Assembly: GCF_002379085.1 (NCBI RefSeq)
Contig: NZ_NBZW01000019.1
Span: 27,699-91,698, forward strand
Length of the DNA: 64,000 nucleotides
Source: Polaromonas sp. AET17H-212
Lineage (GTDB): Bacteria; Pseudomonadota; Gammaproteobacteria; Burkholderiales; Burkholderiaceae_C
Direction of reading: 5' to 3'
The notes beneath the pieces were generated by a model. The model saw nothing but the letters and a program-made list of their open reading frames with translations. It made no database searches and was not told where the DNA came from. This document shows positions 9,265-17,855 of this stretch, in pieces. The first letter of the stretch is position 1. The number at the start of each line of letters is the position of its first letter. The translations under genes were made by a program, and so were the position numbers.

Positions 9265-10139
9265 GGTGCGGCCGGCGCCTTGTCTTCGAGACAACGGGCC
9301 ATCAGGCGGGCCGCCTCGGCCATGCGCGGGCCGGGCCGCACCACCACGTCGGACTCCACCACGCCGAACACGCAGATGCGCTGCTCCTTCACGGCCTTGA
9401 TGCTGCCCCAGCCGGGATAAGACGCCATGGCCTGCATGCTGCGGTTGCCGACCATGATCACGTCGGGGTTGGCGCGCACCACGAACTCGGGGTTGAGCCG
9501 GGGAAAGGGGCCCAGCGACGCCGGCACCACGTTTTTGACACCCAGGCGCGTGAGTGTCTCGCCGATGAAGGAGGACTCGCCGGCGGCATAAGGCCCGCGG
9601 TTGACTTCGAAGTACACCCGCGCGCGTCTGGCCCGGGGCGACAGCGACTGCGCTGCCGCCGAGATGCTGGCGTCGATGGTGCGCCACAACCGTGCGGCAC
9701 CGGTTGCCTCGGGGATATCGAGCAACACGCCGATTTTCCCGAGCACACGCCGGACATCGGCATGGCTCTTGGGCTCCAGCGCCACCACCTTGATGCCCAG
9801 CGACTCCAGGCGCTGGCTGGCGCGTGAGGACGTGGCCAGCAGCACCACGTCGGGCCGCAGCGCCACGATGCCCTCGATGTTCGGGTCCAGCCCGCCGCCC
9901 AGCACCGGCAGGCTGCGCACGCTGGCGGGGTAATTCGAATACCGGTCCACACCGACCAGGCGCTGGCACTGGTCCATCGCGCAGACACTTTCAGTCAGCG
10001 AAGGCAGCAGGCTGACAATGCGCTGCGGGCTTTGCGCAAAACTCACGCTGACGCCGCGGTCGTCGGTCAGTTGCAGGGCGCGCGCCGGCATCAGGGCGGC
10101 GCACGCCGTCAACAGCAAAAACCACAGGGCCTGATTCAT
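9261..10139 (-). CDS. btuF: periplasmic cobalamin-binding protein of ABC transporter
   Basis: 292 aa with a Sec signal peptide (MNQALWFLLLTACAALMPARA). Class III periplasmic binding fold: N-lobe segment PQRIVSLLPSLTESVCAM, GVDRYSNYP, and a long linking helix around residues 145-165 rich in Ala/Leu/Arg. It captures B12 or cobinamide in the periplasm and delivers it to BtuC. Overlaps cobU by 4 nt (ATGA). A second, signal-less binding-fold protein lies two genes upstream. Confidence 0.9.
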   Translation of the reverse strand: MNQALWFLLLTACAALMPARALQLTDDRGVSVSFAQSPQRIVSLLPSLTESVCAMDQCQRLVGVDRYSNYPASVRSLPVLGGGLDPNIEGIVALRPDVVLLATSSRASQRLESLGIKVVALEPKSHADVRRVLGKIGVLLDIPEATGAARLWRTIDASISAAAQSLSPRARRARVYFEVNRGPYAAGESSFIGETLTRLGVKNVVPASLGPFPRLNPEFVVRANPDVIMVGNRSMQAMASYPGWGSIKAVKEQRICVFGVVESDVVVRPGPRMAEAARLMARCLEDKAPAAP

Positions 10140-10723
10140 GGCGAGCCCTTGAGCGTCAGCGGCAAACCGGCGGCCATCAGGGTCACACGTTCGCAGGCTT
10201 GCGCGACGTCCTGGTTGAGCCGGCCCAGCGCATCGACAAAGGCGCGCACCTCGCGCCCGAGCGGTATCACGCCCAGTCCGATCTCGTTGCCGACCAGCAC
10301 CAGCGGTCCGGAGCAGCCTTCGATTGCTTCCAAAAGCATAGCTGCTGGCGCTTGTGGGTATTGGGCTGCAGCCTTATTTTTCTCTGAATTTTCGGCGGGC
10401 ATGAGCCAGTTGGTCAGCCACAGCGTCAGGCAATCGACCACCACCAGGGTCTGCGCGTTGCCGTGTTCCGTGATTGCCTGCGCCAGCTCCAGTGGCTCTT
10501 CGACCGTGGACATGCCGGGAACCCGCTCGGCCCTGTCCTGCTGGTGGCGCGCGATGCGTTCGCGCATCTCGTCGTCCCAGGGCTGGCCGGTGGCGATCAG
10601 CACCGCACGGTGCGCGGGTAATTGCGCGAGCCAGCCCTGCGCCAGCCTTTCGGCGCGGCGCGACTTGCCGCTGCGCTGGCCGCCGAGGATCAGTTCACTG
10701 CGAGCCAGGGACAGGCTACTCAT
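10136..10723 (-). CDS. cobU: bifunctional adenosylcobinamide kinase / cobinamide-phosphate guanylyltransferase
   Basis: 195 aa. Phosphorylates adenosylcobinamide and transfers GMP to it. P-loop LGGQRSGKSRRAE at ~13-25. Also present: TGQPWDDEMRERIARHQQDR with the guanylylated-His region, VVDCLTLWLTN, and VGNEIGLGVIPLGREVRAFVDALGRLNQ. Residues of the loop before LVGNEIG (AAAQYPQAPAAMLLEAIEG) are encoded by a copy of a dispersed repeat (10326-10383), an in-frame expansion in a surface segment. Overlaps the upstream gene by 8 nt. Confidence 0.93.
   Translation of the reverse strand: MSSLSLARSELILGGQRSGKSRRAERLAQGWLAQLPAHRAVLIATGQPWDDEMRERIARHQQDRAERVPGMSTVEEPLELAQAITEHGNAQTLVVVDCLTLWLTNWLMPAENSEKNKAAAQYPQAPAAMLLEAIEGCSGPLVLVGNEIGLGVIPLGREVRAFVDALGRLNQDVAQACERVTLMAAGLPLTLKGSP
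10326..10383 (+). repeat. dispersed short repeat, copy B (inside cobU)
   Basis: Core ATAGCTGCTGGCGCTTGT followed by GGGCTGCAGCC and a T-rich tail. It aligns without gaps to the minus-strand copy at 57720-57777. It is in frame within cobU. Confidence 0.7.
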
Positions 10724-11516
10724 GGGCCATGCTCCAGTCCATGACGATGCGGTGCAGTTGCTCTACCCCGTCGGTCAGCGCGGCCGGTCCGGGCTGCAGG
10801 ATGTCCGCCGACTTGATCTCGAACAGCTGGCCGTTTTTGACGGCGTTGACGTTCTCCCAACCCGGCCGCGCCGCGACTTTTTCGGGCCGGAACTTCTTGC
10901 CGCACCAGGAACCGATGATGATGTCGGGGTTGCGTTCGATGATCTGCGCACCGTCGGCAATGATGCGGTCCTTGCCCATGGCCATGCGCGCCAGTTCGGG
11001 AAAACAGTCGTCGCCACCGGCCACGCCCAGCAGTTCGGAAACCCAGGCGATGGCGCTGATGTGCGGCTCGTCCCACTCCTCAAAAAACACGCGGGGCCGC
11101 CGCTTCAGGCCGGCCGCAGCCTGGGCAATGGCGGCCAGCCTGTCCTGCATGAGCTGCATCAGCTGCAGCCCGCGCTCGGCCTGCCCGACCATCGCCGCGA
11201 CCTGGTACATCATGGAGAAAATTTCAGCGATGCTGCGCTGGTTGAACACCGTGACCTGCACGCCCTTGCGGATCAGCTCGGCCGCAATGTCGGCCTGCAG
11301 GTCCGAAAAGCCGAACACGCAGTCGGGCCGGAGTTCCAGGATCTTGTCGATTTTGGCGCTGAGAAAAGCGCTGACCCGGGGTTTTTCGGCACGTGCGCGC
11401 GGCGGTCGGACCGTGTAGCCGGAGATCCCGACGATGCGGCCCTCTTCGCCGAGCAGGTACAGCCACTCGGTGGTTTCCTCGGTCATGCAGACGATGCGTT
11501 GCGGGCCGTACCTCAT
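10716..11516 (-). CDS. cobalamin-type binding-fold protein without signal peptide
   Basis: 266 aa from ATG 11516. BtuF/FepB-like periplasmic-binding fold: PQRIVCMTEETTEWLYLLGEEGRIVGISGYT at the N terminus, LRPDCVFGFSDLQADIAAELIRKGVQV, linking helix ~100-125, and NPDIIIGSWCGKKF in the C lobe. No hydrophobic leader precedes the first strand, and the upstream in-frame extension runs antisense-like over cobB without one either. It would therefore stay in the cytosol unless exported in some other way. The start overlaps the cobB stop (ATGA). Related genes in B12 loci are usually called cobalamin-binding protein; a cytosolic role is unproven. Confidence 0.75.
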   Translation of the reverse strand: MRYGPQRIVCMTEETTEWLYLLGEEGRIVGISGYTVRPPRARAEKPRVSAFLSAKIDKILELRPDCVFGFSDLQADIAAELIRKGVQVTVFNQRSIAEIFSMMYQVAAMVGQAERGLQLMQLMQDRLAAIAQAAAGLKRRPRVFFEEWDEPHISAIAWVSELLGVAGGDDCFPELARMAMGKDRIIADGAQIIERNPDIIIGSWCGKKFRPEKVAARPGWENVNAVKNGQLFEIKSADILQPGPAALTDGVEQLHRIVMDWSMAHE

Positions 11517-12847
11517 GGCTGCGGCTCCGCTGAAAAAAGGCGGGCGGTCGCTGCCGGGCTGGACGCAAACCAGGCGTGGAAATAGCTGGCACGGACCGAA
11601 CCCGAGGCATACAGCGCTTCGCCCTCGCCGCGCAGCTTGCGCCCGGGCGCCGCTTCGGTGCGGGTGGCGGGCTGCAGCGGCGTGATGCAGGTCGAGTAGT
11701 GGAAGGTGTGGCCGCGCAGGGTCCCACCGTCTATGCCAAGCTGCTGCGGGCCCAGTGCGGCCAGGCGTTTTTGCATGCTGACGCTGCCGGGCAGCACGCC
11801 CCACATCGGGTGGCGTTGGCCATCGACGGTGTGCAACGCCTCAAACAGCGCCATCATGCCGCCGCACTCGGCCCAGACCGGCTTGCCGGCGCGCACATGC
11901 GCAGCGAGGCTGTCCTTCATGGCGCGGTTGGCCGCCAGGGCCTCCAGATGCAGTTCGGGGTAACCGCCGGGCAGCCAGAGCGCGTCGCAGTCCGGCAAGG
12001 CGGTGTCGGCCAGTGGCGAAAAAAACACCAGCTGCGCACCGAGCTCGCGCAGGCAATCGAGATTGGCCGCGTAAATGAAGCAGAACGCGGCGTCGCGCGC
12101 CACGGCCACCGTGCGGCCCTCTAGTGCACCGGCCGGAAACGCCGGCAGATCCGGCGCCTTGAAGGGAACCGCCCAGGCCTGCAGGTCGTCCGCGCCCATC
12201 TGCCCGAGCGGGGTGGTGGCCAGCGCATCGGCCGCCGCGTCCAGCCGCTGCATGGCGTCGCCGAGTTCATCGGACATCACCAGGCCCAGGTGCCGCTCGG
12301 GCAGCGTCATGGCACTGCTGCGCATCAGGGCGCCCAGCCAGTGAGCCGGCTCACGCAGGCTTTCCTCGAGCATCAGCGCATGGCTGTCGGAGGCCACCCG
12401 GTTGGCCAGCACGCCGGCAAAGCGCAGGCCGTCCCGATAATGCTGCAGGCCCCAGGCCAGCGCGCCGAAGGTGCCGGCCATGGACCCGGCGTCGATGACG
12501 GCCAGCACCGGCAGGCCGAAACGCTGCGCCAGATCGGCCGCGCTCGGCTGCCCGTCGAACAGCCCCATCACGCCTTCGACAATGATCAGGTCGGCCTCCT
12601 GTGCCGCATCATGCAGCCGCTGCGCGCAGTCGGCCTCGCCGGTCATCCACAGGTCGAGCTGGTGCACCGGCGCGCCGCTGGCCAGGGCCAGCCAGTACGG
12701 GTCCAGAAAATCCGGCCCGCACTTGAAGACCCGCACACGCCGTCCCTGACGCGTGTGCAGGCGCGCCAGCGCACACGCGACCGTGGTCTTGCCCTGGCCG
12801 GACGCCGGGGCGGCGATGAGAATGGCGGGACAGCGGTTGTTTGGCAA
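11513..12847 (-). CDS. cobB: cobyrinate a,c-diamide synthase
   Basis: 444 aa, CobB/CbiA family. Amidates the a and c carboxylates of (hydrogeno)cobyrinate with glutamine and ATP. P-loop AAPASGQGKTT (~12-22), then KCGPDFLDPYW and EGVMGLFDG. The C-terminal triad glutaminase-like domain has the catalytic Cys in WAECGGMMALFE (~328), with LPGGYPELHLE before it. First cobalamin-synthesis gene after btuB, 12 nt downstream of it. No corrin-ring-forming genes are in the window. Confidence 0.95.
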   Translation of the reverse strand: MPNNRCPAILIAAPASGQGKTTVACALARLHTRQGRRVRVFKCGPDFLDPYWLALASGAPVHQLDLWMTGEADCAQRLHDAAQEADLIIVEGVMGLFDGQPSAADLAQRFGLPVLAVIDAGSMAGTFGALAWGLQHYRDGLRFAGVLANRVASDSHALMLEESLREPAHWLGALMRSSAMTLPERHLGLVMSDELGDAMQRLDAAADALATTPLGQMGADDLQAWAVPFKAPDLPAFPAGALEGRTVAVARDAAFCFIYAANLDCLRELGAQLVFFSPLADTALPDCDALWLPGGYPELHLEALAANRAMKDSLAAHVRAGKPVWAECGGMMALFEALHTVDGQRHPMWGVLPGSVSMQKRLAALGPQQLGIDGGTLRGHTFHYSTCITPLQPATRTEAAPGRKLRGEGEALYASGSVRASYFHAWFASSPAATARLFSAEPQP

Positions 12848-12859
12848 GACAGCTTCCTT

Positions 12860-14686
12860 TTATTTCGGCTGGTAGCGCATGGTGACAAACACGCCACGCC
12901 CGGGCTGGTTGTAGCCCAGGATGGTTTCGTATTGCCGGTTGGTCAGGTTGTTGACCCTGGCTTGCAGCTTCCAGTCCTTGTTGAGCGCATAGTCTGCATA
13001 AACATCGGCCGTGGTGTAGCCGTCAACGGGCTTGAGGTTTGCCGTGTCATCAAAACGCCCTCCGGCCCGCAACACCGAGCCACCCACCGTCCAGACGCCT
13101 GCGCCGTAGTCGGCACCCAGCGTCACCTGGCTGGCACTGCGGCGCGGCAGGCGCTTGCCGGTGATTTCGTTGCGCGGATCGAGCGCGTCCACCGAAGCAC
13201 GCAGCGTCAGTGCGCCGAACGAGCCGTCATAAGCCAGCGTCCAGCCATCAATCCGCGCCCGGGGCACGTTGACGGGGGTTGTCGTGCTGGTAATGAAGCC
13301 ACGGATCTTGTTGTCAAAATGGACCAGCTTCACGGTATGGCCCGCATCACTCCAGGCGATGCCCATATCCGTATTGCGGCCGCGTTCAGGCTGCAGCGCG
13401 GAATTGCCAAAACCGGGGAAATACAGCTGGTTGAACGATGGCGCCACGAAACTGGTGCCATGCGAGGCATGCACGCGCCAAGCGGGTGTGAGGTTGAACG
13501 CGTAACCGGCAAAGCCGGTGTTGCCGCTGCCGAACTGCGAATTGCTGTCGCTGCGCACATTGAGTTGCCAGCTGTGCCGGCCTTCGCTGCCGTTGAGTCC
13601 GGCAAACCAGGACGCCACCGTACGTTCGTTCACGGTGTACCGGGTCGTGCTGTCCACTTTTTGCGCCAGGTGCTCCATGCCAAGCAGCGCAACGCCAAGC
13701 GGCGTGTCGACATCGTTCTGCCAGGTCCACTGTTGCTGCGTCGTCTTGAACAGGCTGGGAAACAGGGCCGGTGCAGCCACAATGGCCCGGCTTGAATCCA
13801 CGCTTTGGCCGAAGCGCAGCTGTGTTTTCCAGCCCGGCAGGAGCCGGCCCTCAACACCGGTCCGCAGTGTTTGGGTCCGTCCTGCGTAGCGGGTATCGCG
13901 GTTAAGGCCATCGTCAGTGTGGTTCACACTGTCTGCATGCAGAAGGCCGGCATCGACCTTCCATGCGGCATTGATCTGCAAGGCCACCGAGGCGTTCAGT
14001 GCCTCCTGGTCAAAGCCGTCACGATCAGGGTTGAAGTTGCTTCCCACTCTGGCATTGGTGCTGGAAAAACCGGCATCACGGGTTTTCTGAACACCCAGGG
14101 CGTAGCTGACCTGGCCGGTTCCCCCGGTCAAACCGGTGGCCACCTGGCGGTATTTTTCACTCCCCAAAGACACCGAGGCGTAAGGGCTGAAACCTTTGGT
14201 ACCTTTGCGCAAAAATATTTGCACGACACCGCCCACCGCCTCGCTGCCATACAACGCCGAGGCCGGGCCTTTCAGAATTTCAATGCGCTCGATCATGTCC
14301 ACCGGAATGGTGTCCCACGATGGCGTACCGGTGGTGGCTGAGCCATAGCGCACGCCGTCCACCAGCAAGATGACATGGCGGGCTTCGGTGCCACGAATGT
14401 TGATGCTGCTGTTCTTGCCCAGGCCGCCGTTGGAGCTGAACTGGACACCGGGAACCCGGGACAGAATTTCAGGCAGGGTTCTGCCTGCATATTTTTCGAT
14501 CCCGGTCCGGTCGATCACCACCACGTCGCTGACAAGTTCGTCAGCCCGTGTCGGTGTGCGAGTAGCCGCGACCACCGTTTCTTTAAGAGTGGCGCCTGTT
14601 CCCTGGATTTGGGAAAAGGCAGGAAAAGCCGCGGCCAAAGCCAGCGGCAGCACGGCAACGCGTACACGAGAAACACAGATTTTCAT
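12860..14686 (-). CDS. btuB: TonB-dependent vitamin B12/corrinoid outer-membrane receptor
   Basis: 608 aa from ATG 14686 (an ATG four codons earlier is also open). Signal peptide MKICVSRVRVAVLPLALAAAFPAFS. A TonB box-like ETVVAATRTP opens the mature protein, followed by the plug domain (VVVIDRTGIEKYAGRTLPEILSRVPG, the IRGTEARHVILLVDG motif) and a beta-barrel ending in YQPK with the expected terminal aromatic/hydrophobic pattern. It is preceded by a cobalamin riboswitch, which supports the B12 assignment over siderophores. First gene of the operon. Confidence 0.93.
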   Translation of the reverse strand: MKICVSRVRVAVLPLALAAAFPAFSQIQGTGATLKETVVAATRTPTRADELVSDVVVIDRTGIEKYAGRTLPEILSRVPGVQFSSNGGLGKNSSINIRGTEARHVILLVDGVRYGSATTGTPSWDTIPVDMIERIEILKGPASALYGSEAVGGVVQIFLRKGTKGFSPYASVSLGSEKYRQVATGLTGGTGQVSYALGVQKTRDAGFSSTNARVGSNFNPDRDGFDQEALNASVALQINAAWKVDAGLLHADSVNHTDDGLNRDTRYAGRTQTLRTGVEGRLLPGWKTQLRFGQSVDSSRAIVAAPALFPSLFKTTQQQWTWQNDVDTPLGVALLGMEHLAQKVDSTTRYTVNERTVASWFAGLNGSEGRHSWQLNVRSDSNSQFGSGNTGFAGYAFNLTPAWRVHASHGTSFVAPSFNQLYFPGFGNSALQPERGRNTDMGIAWSDAGHTVKLVHFDNKIRGFITSTTTPVNVPRARIDGWTLAYDGSFGALTLRASVDALDPRNEITGKRLPRRSASQVTLGADYGAGVWTVGGSVLRAGGRFDDTANLKPVDGYTTADVYADYALNKDWKLQARVNNLTNRQYETILGYNQPGRGVFVTMRYQPK

Positions 14687-14779
14687 GATGAGAAACATTC
14701 AACAAAAGGCCCTCACCGGCTTCCCCGCCAGTGCATGAGCGTTAAAAACGCCCGGTCCAATGAAAGACGCGCGCGTTCA

Positions 14780-15045
14780 CCTTGTTGGCCGGTATCCGGG
14801 CTGACGGAACTGCTCTCATCGCCTTCCCAAGCGCGTGTTCAGAACGCTCAGTGGCTGATGATGAAAGCTGAATGTGCCCCGAGCCTGAATCAGGGGTGCG
14901 ACATTCGTCCGTTTACCGTTGCGGGGGCAGCGCAGGTTAAAAATCTAGGCGCAATCGGCCCGGGCTGACCCGGTGCGGATGGCGTTGATTCCCTCCTGCT
15001 TCCCGTTGAACTGCAGCGTGTGAACCACACCGCGAGCACCAACAG
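14780..15045 (-). promoter_or_regulatory. cobalamin (AdoCbl) riboswitch upstream of btuB
   Basis: On the minus strand the leader contains the B12 box AGCCCGGATACCGGCC (~14788-14803), GCCACTG (~14850-14856) and the conserved core CTGCCCCCGCAACGGTAA (~14918-14935). A GGGAA segment and a GGTGC-type start lie further upstream (~14990-15040). Outer boundaries are approximate. Expected to shut off btuB and the following cob/btu genes when adenosylcobalamin is plentiful. Confidence 0.88.
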
Positions 15046-15094
15046 GCAAGATTCTACGCGCCAAAACTGTGCAAACCCTACAATTGGTACTTCC

Positions 15095-15355
15095 ATGTCG
15101 AACCCAACCCACATCGACCAGATCGCCGAACGCGTCGAGCGGCTCCTGCTGCGCTACGAGGAGTTGCAGCGCACCAATGCCCTGCTCACCGAGCAGGTGC
15201 ACGAACTCACGCAGGAGCGTGATTCGCTGCGCTCACGCCTGAGCGCCGCCCGCGCCCGGGTCGATGCACTGCTCGAACGCCTGCCGGATTCGTCCGCGCC
15301 GATGTCGGCCGCTGGCCCGGCCCATGGCAGGACACCCGTGGGATCGGACTCATGA
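15095..15355 (+). CDS. small coiled-coil protein upstream of zapA (TIGR02449/ZapB-like)
   Basis: 86 aa from ATG 15095. Residues ~5-65 form a heptad-rich coiled coil (IDQIAERVERLLLRYEELQRTNALL and on), and the tail is Pro/Ala-rich. Its position directly before zapA, overlapping it by 4 nt (ATGA), is typical of a small cell-division-associated coiled-coil gene in beta/gammaproteobacteria. Its start lies ~50 nt from the divergent riboswitch region. Direct division function is inference. Confidence 0.8.
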   Translation: MSNPTHIDQIAERVERLLLRYEELQRTNALLTEQVHELTQERDSLRSRLSAARARVDALLERLPDSSAPMSAAGPAHGRTPVGSDS

Positions 15356-15717
15356 AGCAGCTTGACGTACAGATCATGGGCCAGAGCTACCTGCTCGGCT
15401 GCCCGGAGGGCGGCGAGACCAGGCTGCTCGACGCCGTGGAAAAGGTCGACGCGGCCATGTGCAAGATCCGCGACGCCGGAAAAATCAAGGCGCGTGACCG
15501 CATTGCCGTGCTGGCCGCCCTGAACCTGGCTTTCGAGCTGTCCGAGCTGGAGGCCAATGCGCTGAAGGCCGCGCACAGCACCCCGGCGCCGGCCGCCGCC
15601 CCGGCCAGGTCCAACGGCGCGGGCATGTCGGCGGCCGAAGCCGCAGCGCAGCCGCAGCTGGCGGCCTTGCTGCAGCGCCTGGACAACGCGCTGGGCGTGG
15701 ACGGCCGACTGCTGTAA
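15352..15717 (+). CDS. zapA: cell division protein ZapA
   Basis: 121 aa. ZapA/YgfE family: N-terminal beta-rich head (KQLDVQIMGQSYLLGCPEGGE), the conserved RDAGKIKARDRIAVLAALNLAFEL segment, then a C-terminal helix. It promotes FtsZ bundling at the Z-ring. An Ala/Pro-rich insert lies at ~78-105. It is followed by 6S RNA, an arrangement shared with E. coli. Confidence 0.92.
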   Translation: MKQLDVQIMGQSYLLGCPEGGETRLLDAVEKVDAAMCKIRDAGKIKARDRIAVLAALNLAFELSELEANALKAAHSTPAPAAAPARSNGAGMSAAEAAAQPQLAALLQRLDNALGVDGRLL

Positions 15718-15755
15718 AGCGGCCCTCGGGGCCAGCGCGGCGCGCGCCAAACGCC

Positions 15756-15761
15756 TACAAT
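15756..15761 (+). promoter_or_regulatory. probable -10 element of the 6S RNA promoter
   Basis: TACAAT, placed about 7 nt before the inferred 5' end of 6S RNA. No clear -35 hexamer is visible upstream in the GC-rich stretch. Confidence 0.5.
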
Positions 15762-15765
15762 CGAA

Positions 15766-15946
15766 CCGTCTGCGGTACACACCGGGCTTTATATTTCCTT
15801 GTACCAATGCTCTTAGAGCACGGGCTTGGTAAATTGTCAGGCAGGCGTGATCGTCTCGCGTTAGACGAACCCGAAACCTGACTGCCCTCGCCCACCTGAA
15901 CCCTGGTTCAGGATGACGGTCCGGTGGTATTCGCAGACACCTTTTT
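15766..15946 (+). ncRNA. ssrS: 6S RNA
   Basis: A ~180 nt transcript is predicted directly after zapA. Its ends can form a long closing stem: GTCTGCGGTACACACCGG near the 5' end pairs with CCGGTGGTATTCGCAGAC near the 3' end, with only small irregularities. The middle would be the open, promoter-mimicking bubble. A T-run (15942-15947) ends the stem. 6S RNA binds sigma70 holoenzyme and represses it in stationary phase. The call rests on position and secondary structure rather than sequence search. Confidence 0.82.
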
Positions 15947-15992
15947 TCATCATCCCGGGCTTGACCGGGGTCACGCCACCAGCGCAGATCCG

Positions 15993-16793
15993 ATGTCCCT
16001 CGAGCCCCAACTCATTGCCGAACTCCTCCTGCTGGGCCTGTGCACCGGCTTTCTCGCCGGCCTGCTGGGCATTGGCGGCGGCATGCTGATGGTGCCCTTC
16101 ATGACCTTCATCCTCACGTCCAAGGGCTATCCGCAGGAATACACGGTGAAGATGGCGGTCGCCACTTCGCTGGCCACCATCTGCTTCAGCTCGCTCTCGT
16201 CGGTACGCGCGCATCACCGGCGCGGGGCGGTGCTCTGGCCCATCGTCCGGCTGCTGGCACCCGGCATCCTGCTGGGTGCGCTGGTCGGCGCCCAGCTGGC
16301 AGCGGCACTGCCGGGAAAAATCCTGAGCATCCTGTTTGCGGTCTTCGTGGCGTTTTCCGCCACCCAGATGTTCCTGAACCGCAAGCCCAAACCGAGCCGC
16401 ACCCTGCCTGGTCGCCTGGGCACCTTCGGCATGGGCGGCGTGATCGGCATGTTGTCTTCGCTGGTGGGTGCGGGCGGCGCTTTTGTCTCGGTGCCGTTCA
16501 TGACCTGGTGCAATGTGAAAATCCATGACGCCGTGGGCACTTCGGCAGCGCTCGGCTTCCCGATCGCACTGGCCGGCACCCTGGGCTACATCTGGGCCGG
16601 CCGGGACCTGCCGCAGATGCCGCCCGGTTCGGTGGGGTTTCTCTATTTGCCGGGTCTGATCGTCATCTCGCTGGCCAGCATCAGCACGGCACCGCTGGGC
16701 GCACGCACAGCCCACCGCATGGACATCCGGCCGCTGAAGAAAGTGTTCGCGGCCGTGCTGTATGTTCTGGCCGCGTACTTCCTGCTGCGCTGA
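15993..16793 (+). CDS. TSUP family permease (sulfite exporter TauE/SafE type)
   Basis: 266 aa from ATG 15993. About eight TM helices; two family signatures GLCTGFLAGLLGIGGGMLMVPF and GGVIGMLSSLVGAGGAFVSVPF show the internal duplication typical of TSUP/DUF81 proteins. Such proteins move sulfite, sulfoacetate or other small organic anions across the inner membrane. The substrate is not readable here. Convergent with the LysR gene at 16800. Confidence 0.88.
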   Translation: MSLEPQLIAELLLLGLCTGFLAGLLGIGGGMLMVPFMTFILTSKGYPQEYTVKMAVATSLATICFSSLSSVRAHHRRGAVLWPIVRLLAPGILLGALVGAQLAAALPGKILSILFAVFVAFSATQMFLNRKPKPSRTLPGRLGTFGMGGVIGMLSSLVGAGGAFVSVPFMTWCNVKIHDAVGTSAALGFPIALAGTLGYIWAGRDLPQMPPGSVGFLYLPGLIVISLASISTAPLGARTAHRMDIRPLKKVFAAVLYVLAAYFLLR

Positions 16794-16799
16794 TTTTTT

Positions 16800-17759
16800 C
16801 TAGCGCGCGGCCGATTTGAGGCGCCTTGCCACGGGCTTGGGACGAAAGCCGATGGTCTGCTCGATCAGCGCGCCGCCGTCGGTCATCAAAAAAGTTTTGA
16901 AGGCCTGTGCCACCGGTGTCAGGCGCTTGTTGCGGCGATGCACCACATACCAGTGGAGCATCAGAGGAAAGCCCTGCACATCGAGCACGGTCAGGCTGCC
17001 GACCTGGAGTTCGCTGCTGATGGTGTGTGCCGACAGGAAGCTGACACCCATGCCCGCAATCACCGCCTGCTTGATGGTCTCCGTGCTCTTGATTTCCATC
17101 GCGATGTTGAGATCGGCCAGGTGATCGCCAAAACCTTCCTGCATCGAGTTCCAGGTGTCGGACCCCTTCTCGCGCACCACAAACGGCTCTCTGGCCAGGC
17201 GCGACAGGGGAATGCGCTTCCTGGCCGCCAGCGGATGGTCGGGTGCGGCCACAACCACGTAGGGGTGCGGCGCAAAAGGCTCGCTCACCGTGTCCATGTC
17301 CAGCGGCGGTCGCACCATGATGGCCAGATCCGTCAGGTTGTCGGTCAGCTGGTTCAGGAGTTCTTCGCGGTTGCAGACGCCGAAGTCCAGCTTCACCCCG
17401 GAGTGGCGCCGCGCGAACTCCACCAGCAGGCGCGGAAAGAAATAATCGCCGGCGCTGATCACCGCAACGTTCAGCTTGCCGCCGGAGACGCCCTTGAACT
17501 GCGCCATGGCCTCTTCCACTTCCTTGAACTGCTGTATGATGATGCGGCTGGAATGCAACATCTCCACACCCGCCGGCGTGAGGTGGATTTTTTTGCCCAG
17601 TTGCTCAAACAGCGGAAGGCCGGCGTGATCCTCCAGTTTTTTGACCTGGATGGAGACCGCCGGCTGCGTCAGATGCAGCTCCTCGGCAGCCCGCGAGAAA
17701 CTCAGGTTGCGCGCGACGGCCTCGAAAACCTTGAGCTGACGCAATGTCGCATTCTTCAT
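16800..17759 (-). CDS. LysR family transcriptional regulator (CbbR-like)
   Basis: 319 aa. N-terminal winged HTH (LRQLKVFEAVARNLSFSRAAEELHLTQPAVSIQVKKLE, residues ~6-44), then a type 2 periplasmic-binding effector domain from ~90. The N-terminal pattern and length resemble CbbR-type regulators. No Calvin-cycle genes are in the window, so its target is unknown. It is next to another LysR gene and not divergent from an obvious structural gene. Confidence 0.88.
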   Translation of the reverse strand: MKNATLRQLKVFEAVARNLSFSRAAEELHLTQPAVSIQVKKLEDHAGLPLFEQLGKKIHLTPAGVEMLHSSRIIIQQFKEVEEAMAQFKGVSGGKLNVAVISAGDYFFPRLLVEFARRHSGVKLDFGVCNREELLNQLTDNLTDLAIMVRPPLDMDTVSEPFAPHPYVVVAAPDHPLAARKRIPLSRLAREPFVVREKGSDTWNSMQEGFGDHLADLNIAMEIKSTETIKQAVIAGMGVSFLSAHTISSELQVGSLTVLDVQGFPLMLHWYVVHRRNKRLTPVAQAFKTFLMTDGGALIEQTIGFRPKPVARRLKSAAR

Positions 17760-17855
17760 TCGTTCCTTTTATCCATAACGCTCGGCTGATTGATGTTTTC
17801 AACAGTTTAGCGATGAGTCATTGTTCGTGGGGCAAGACCCCCGCCTCGGCTGCAG

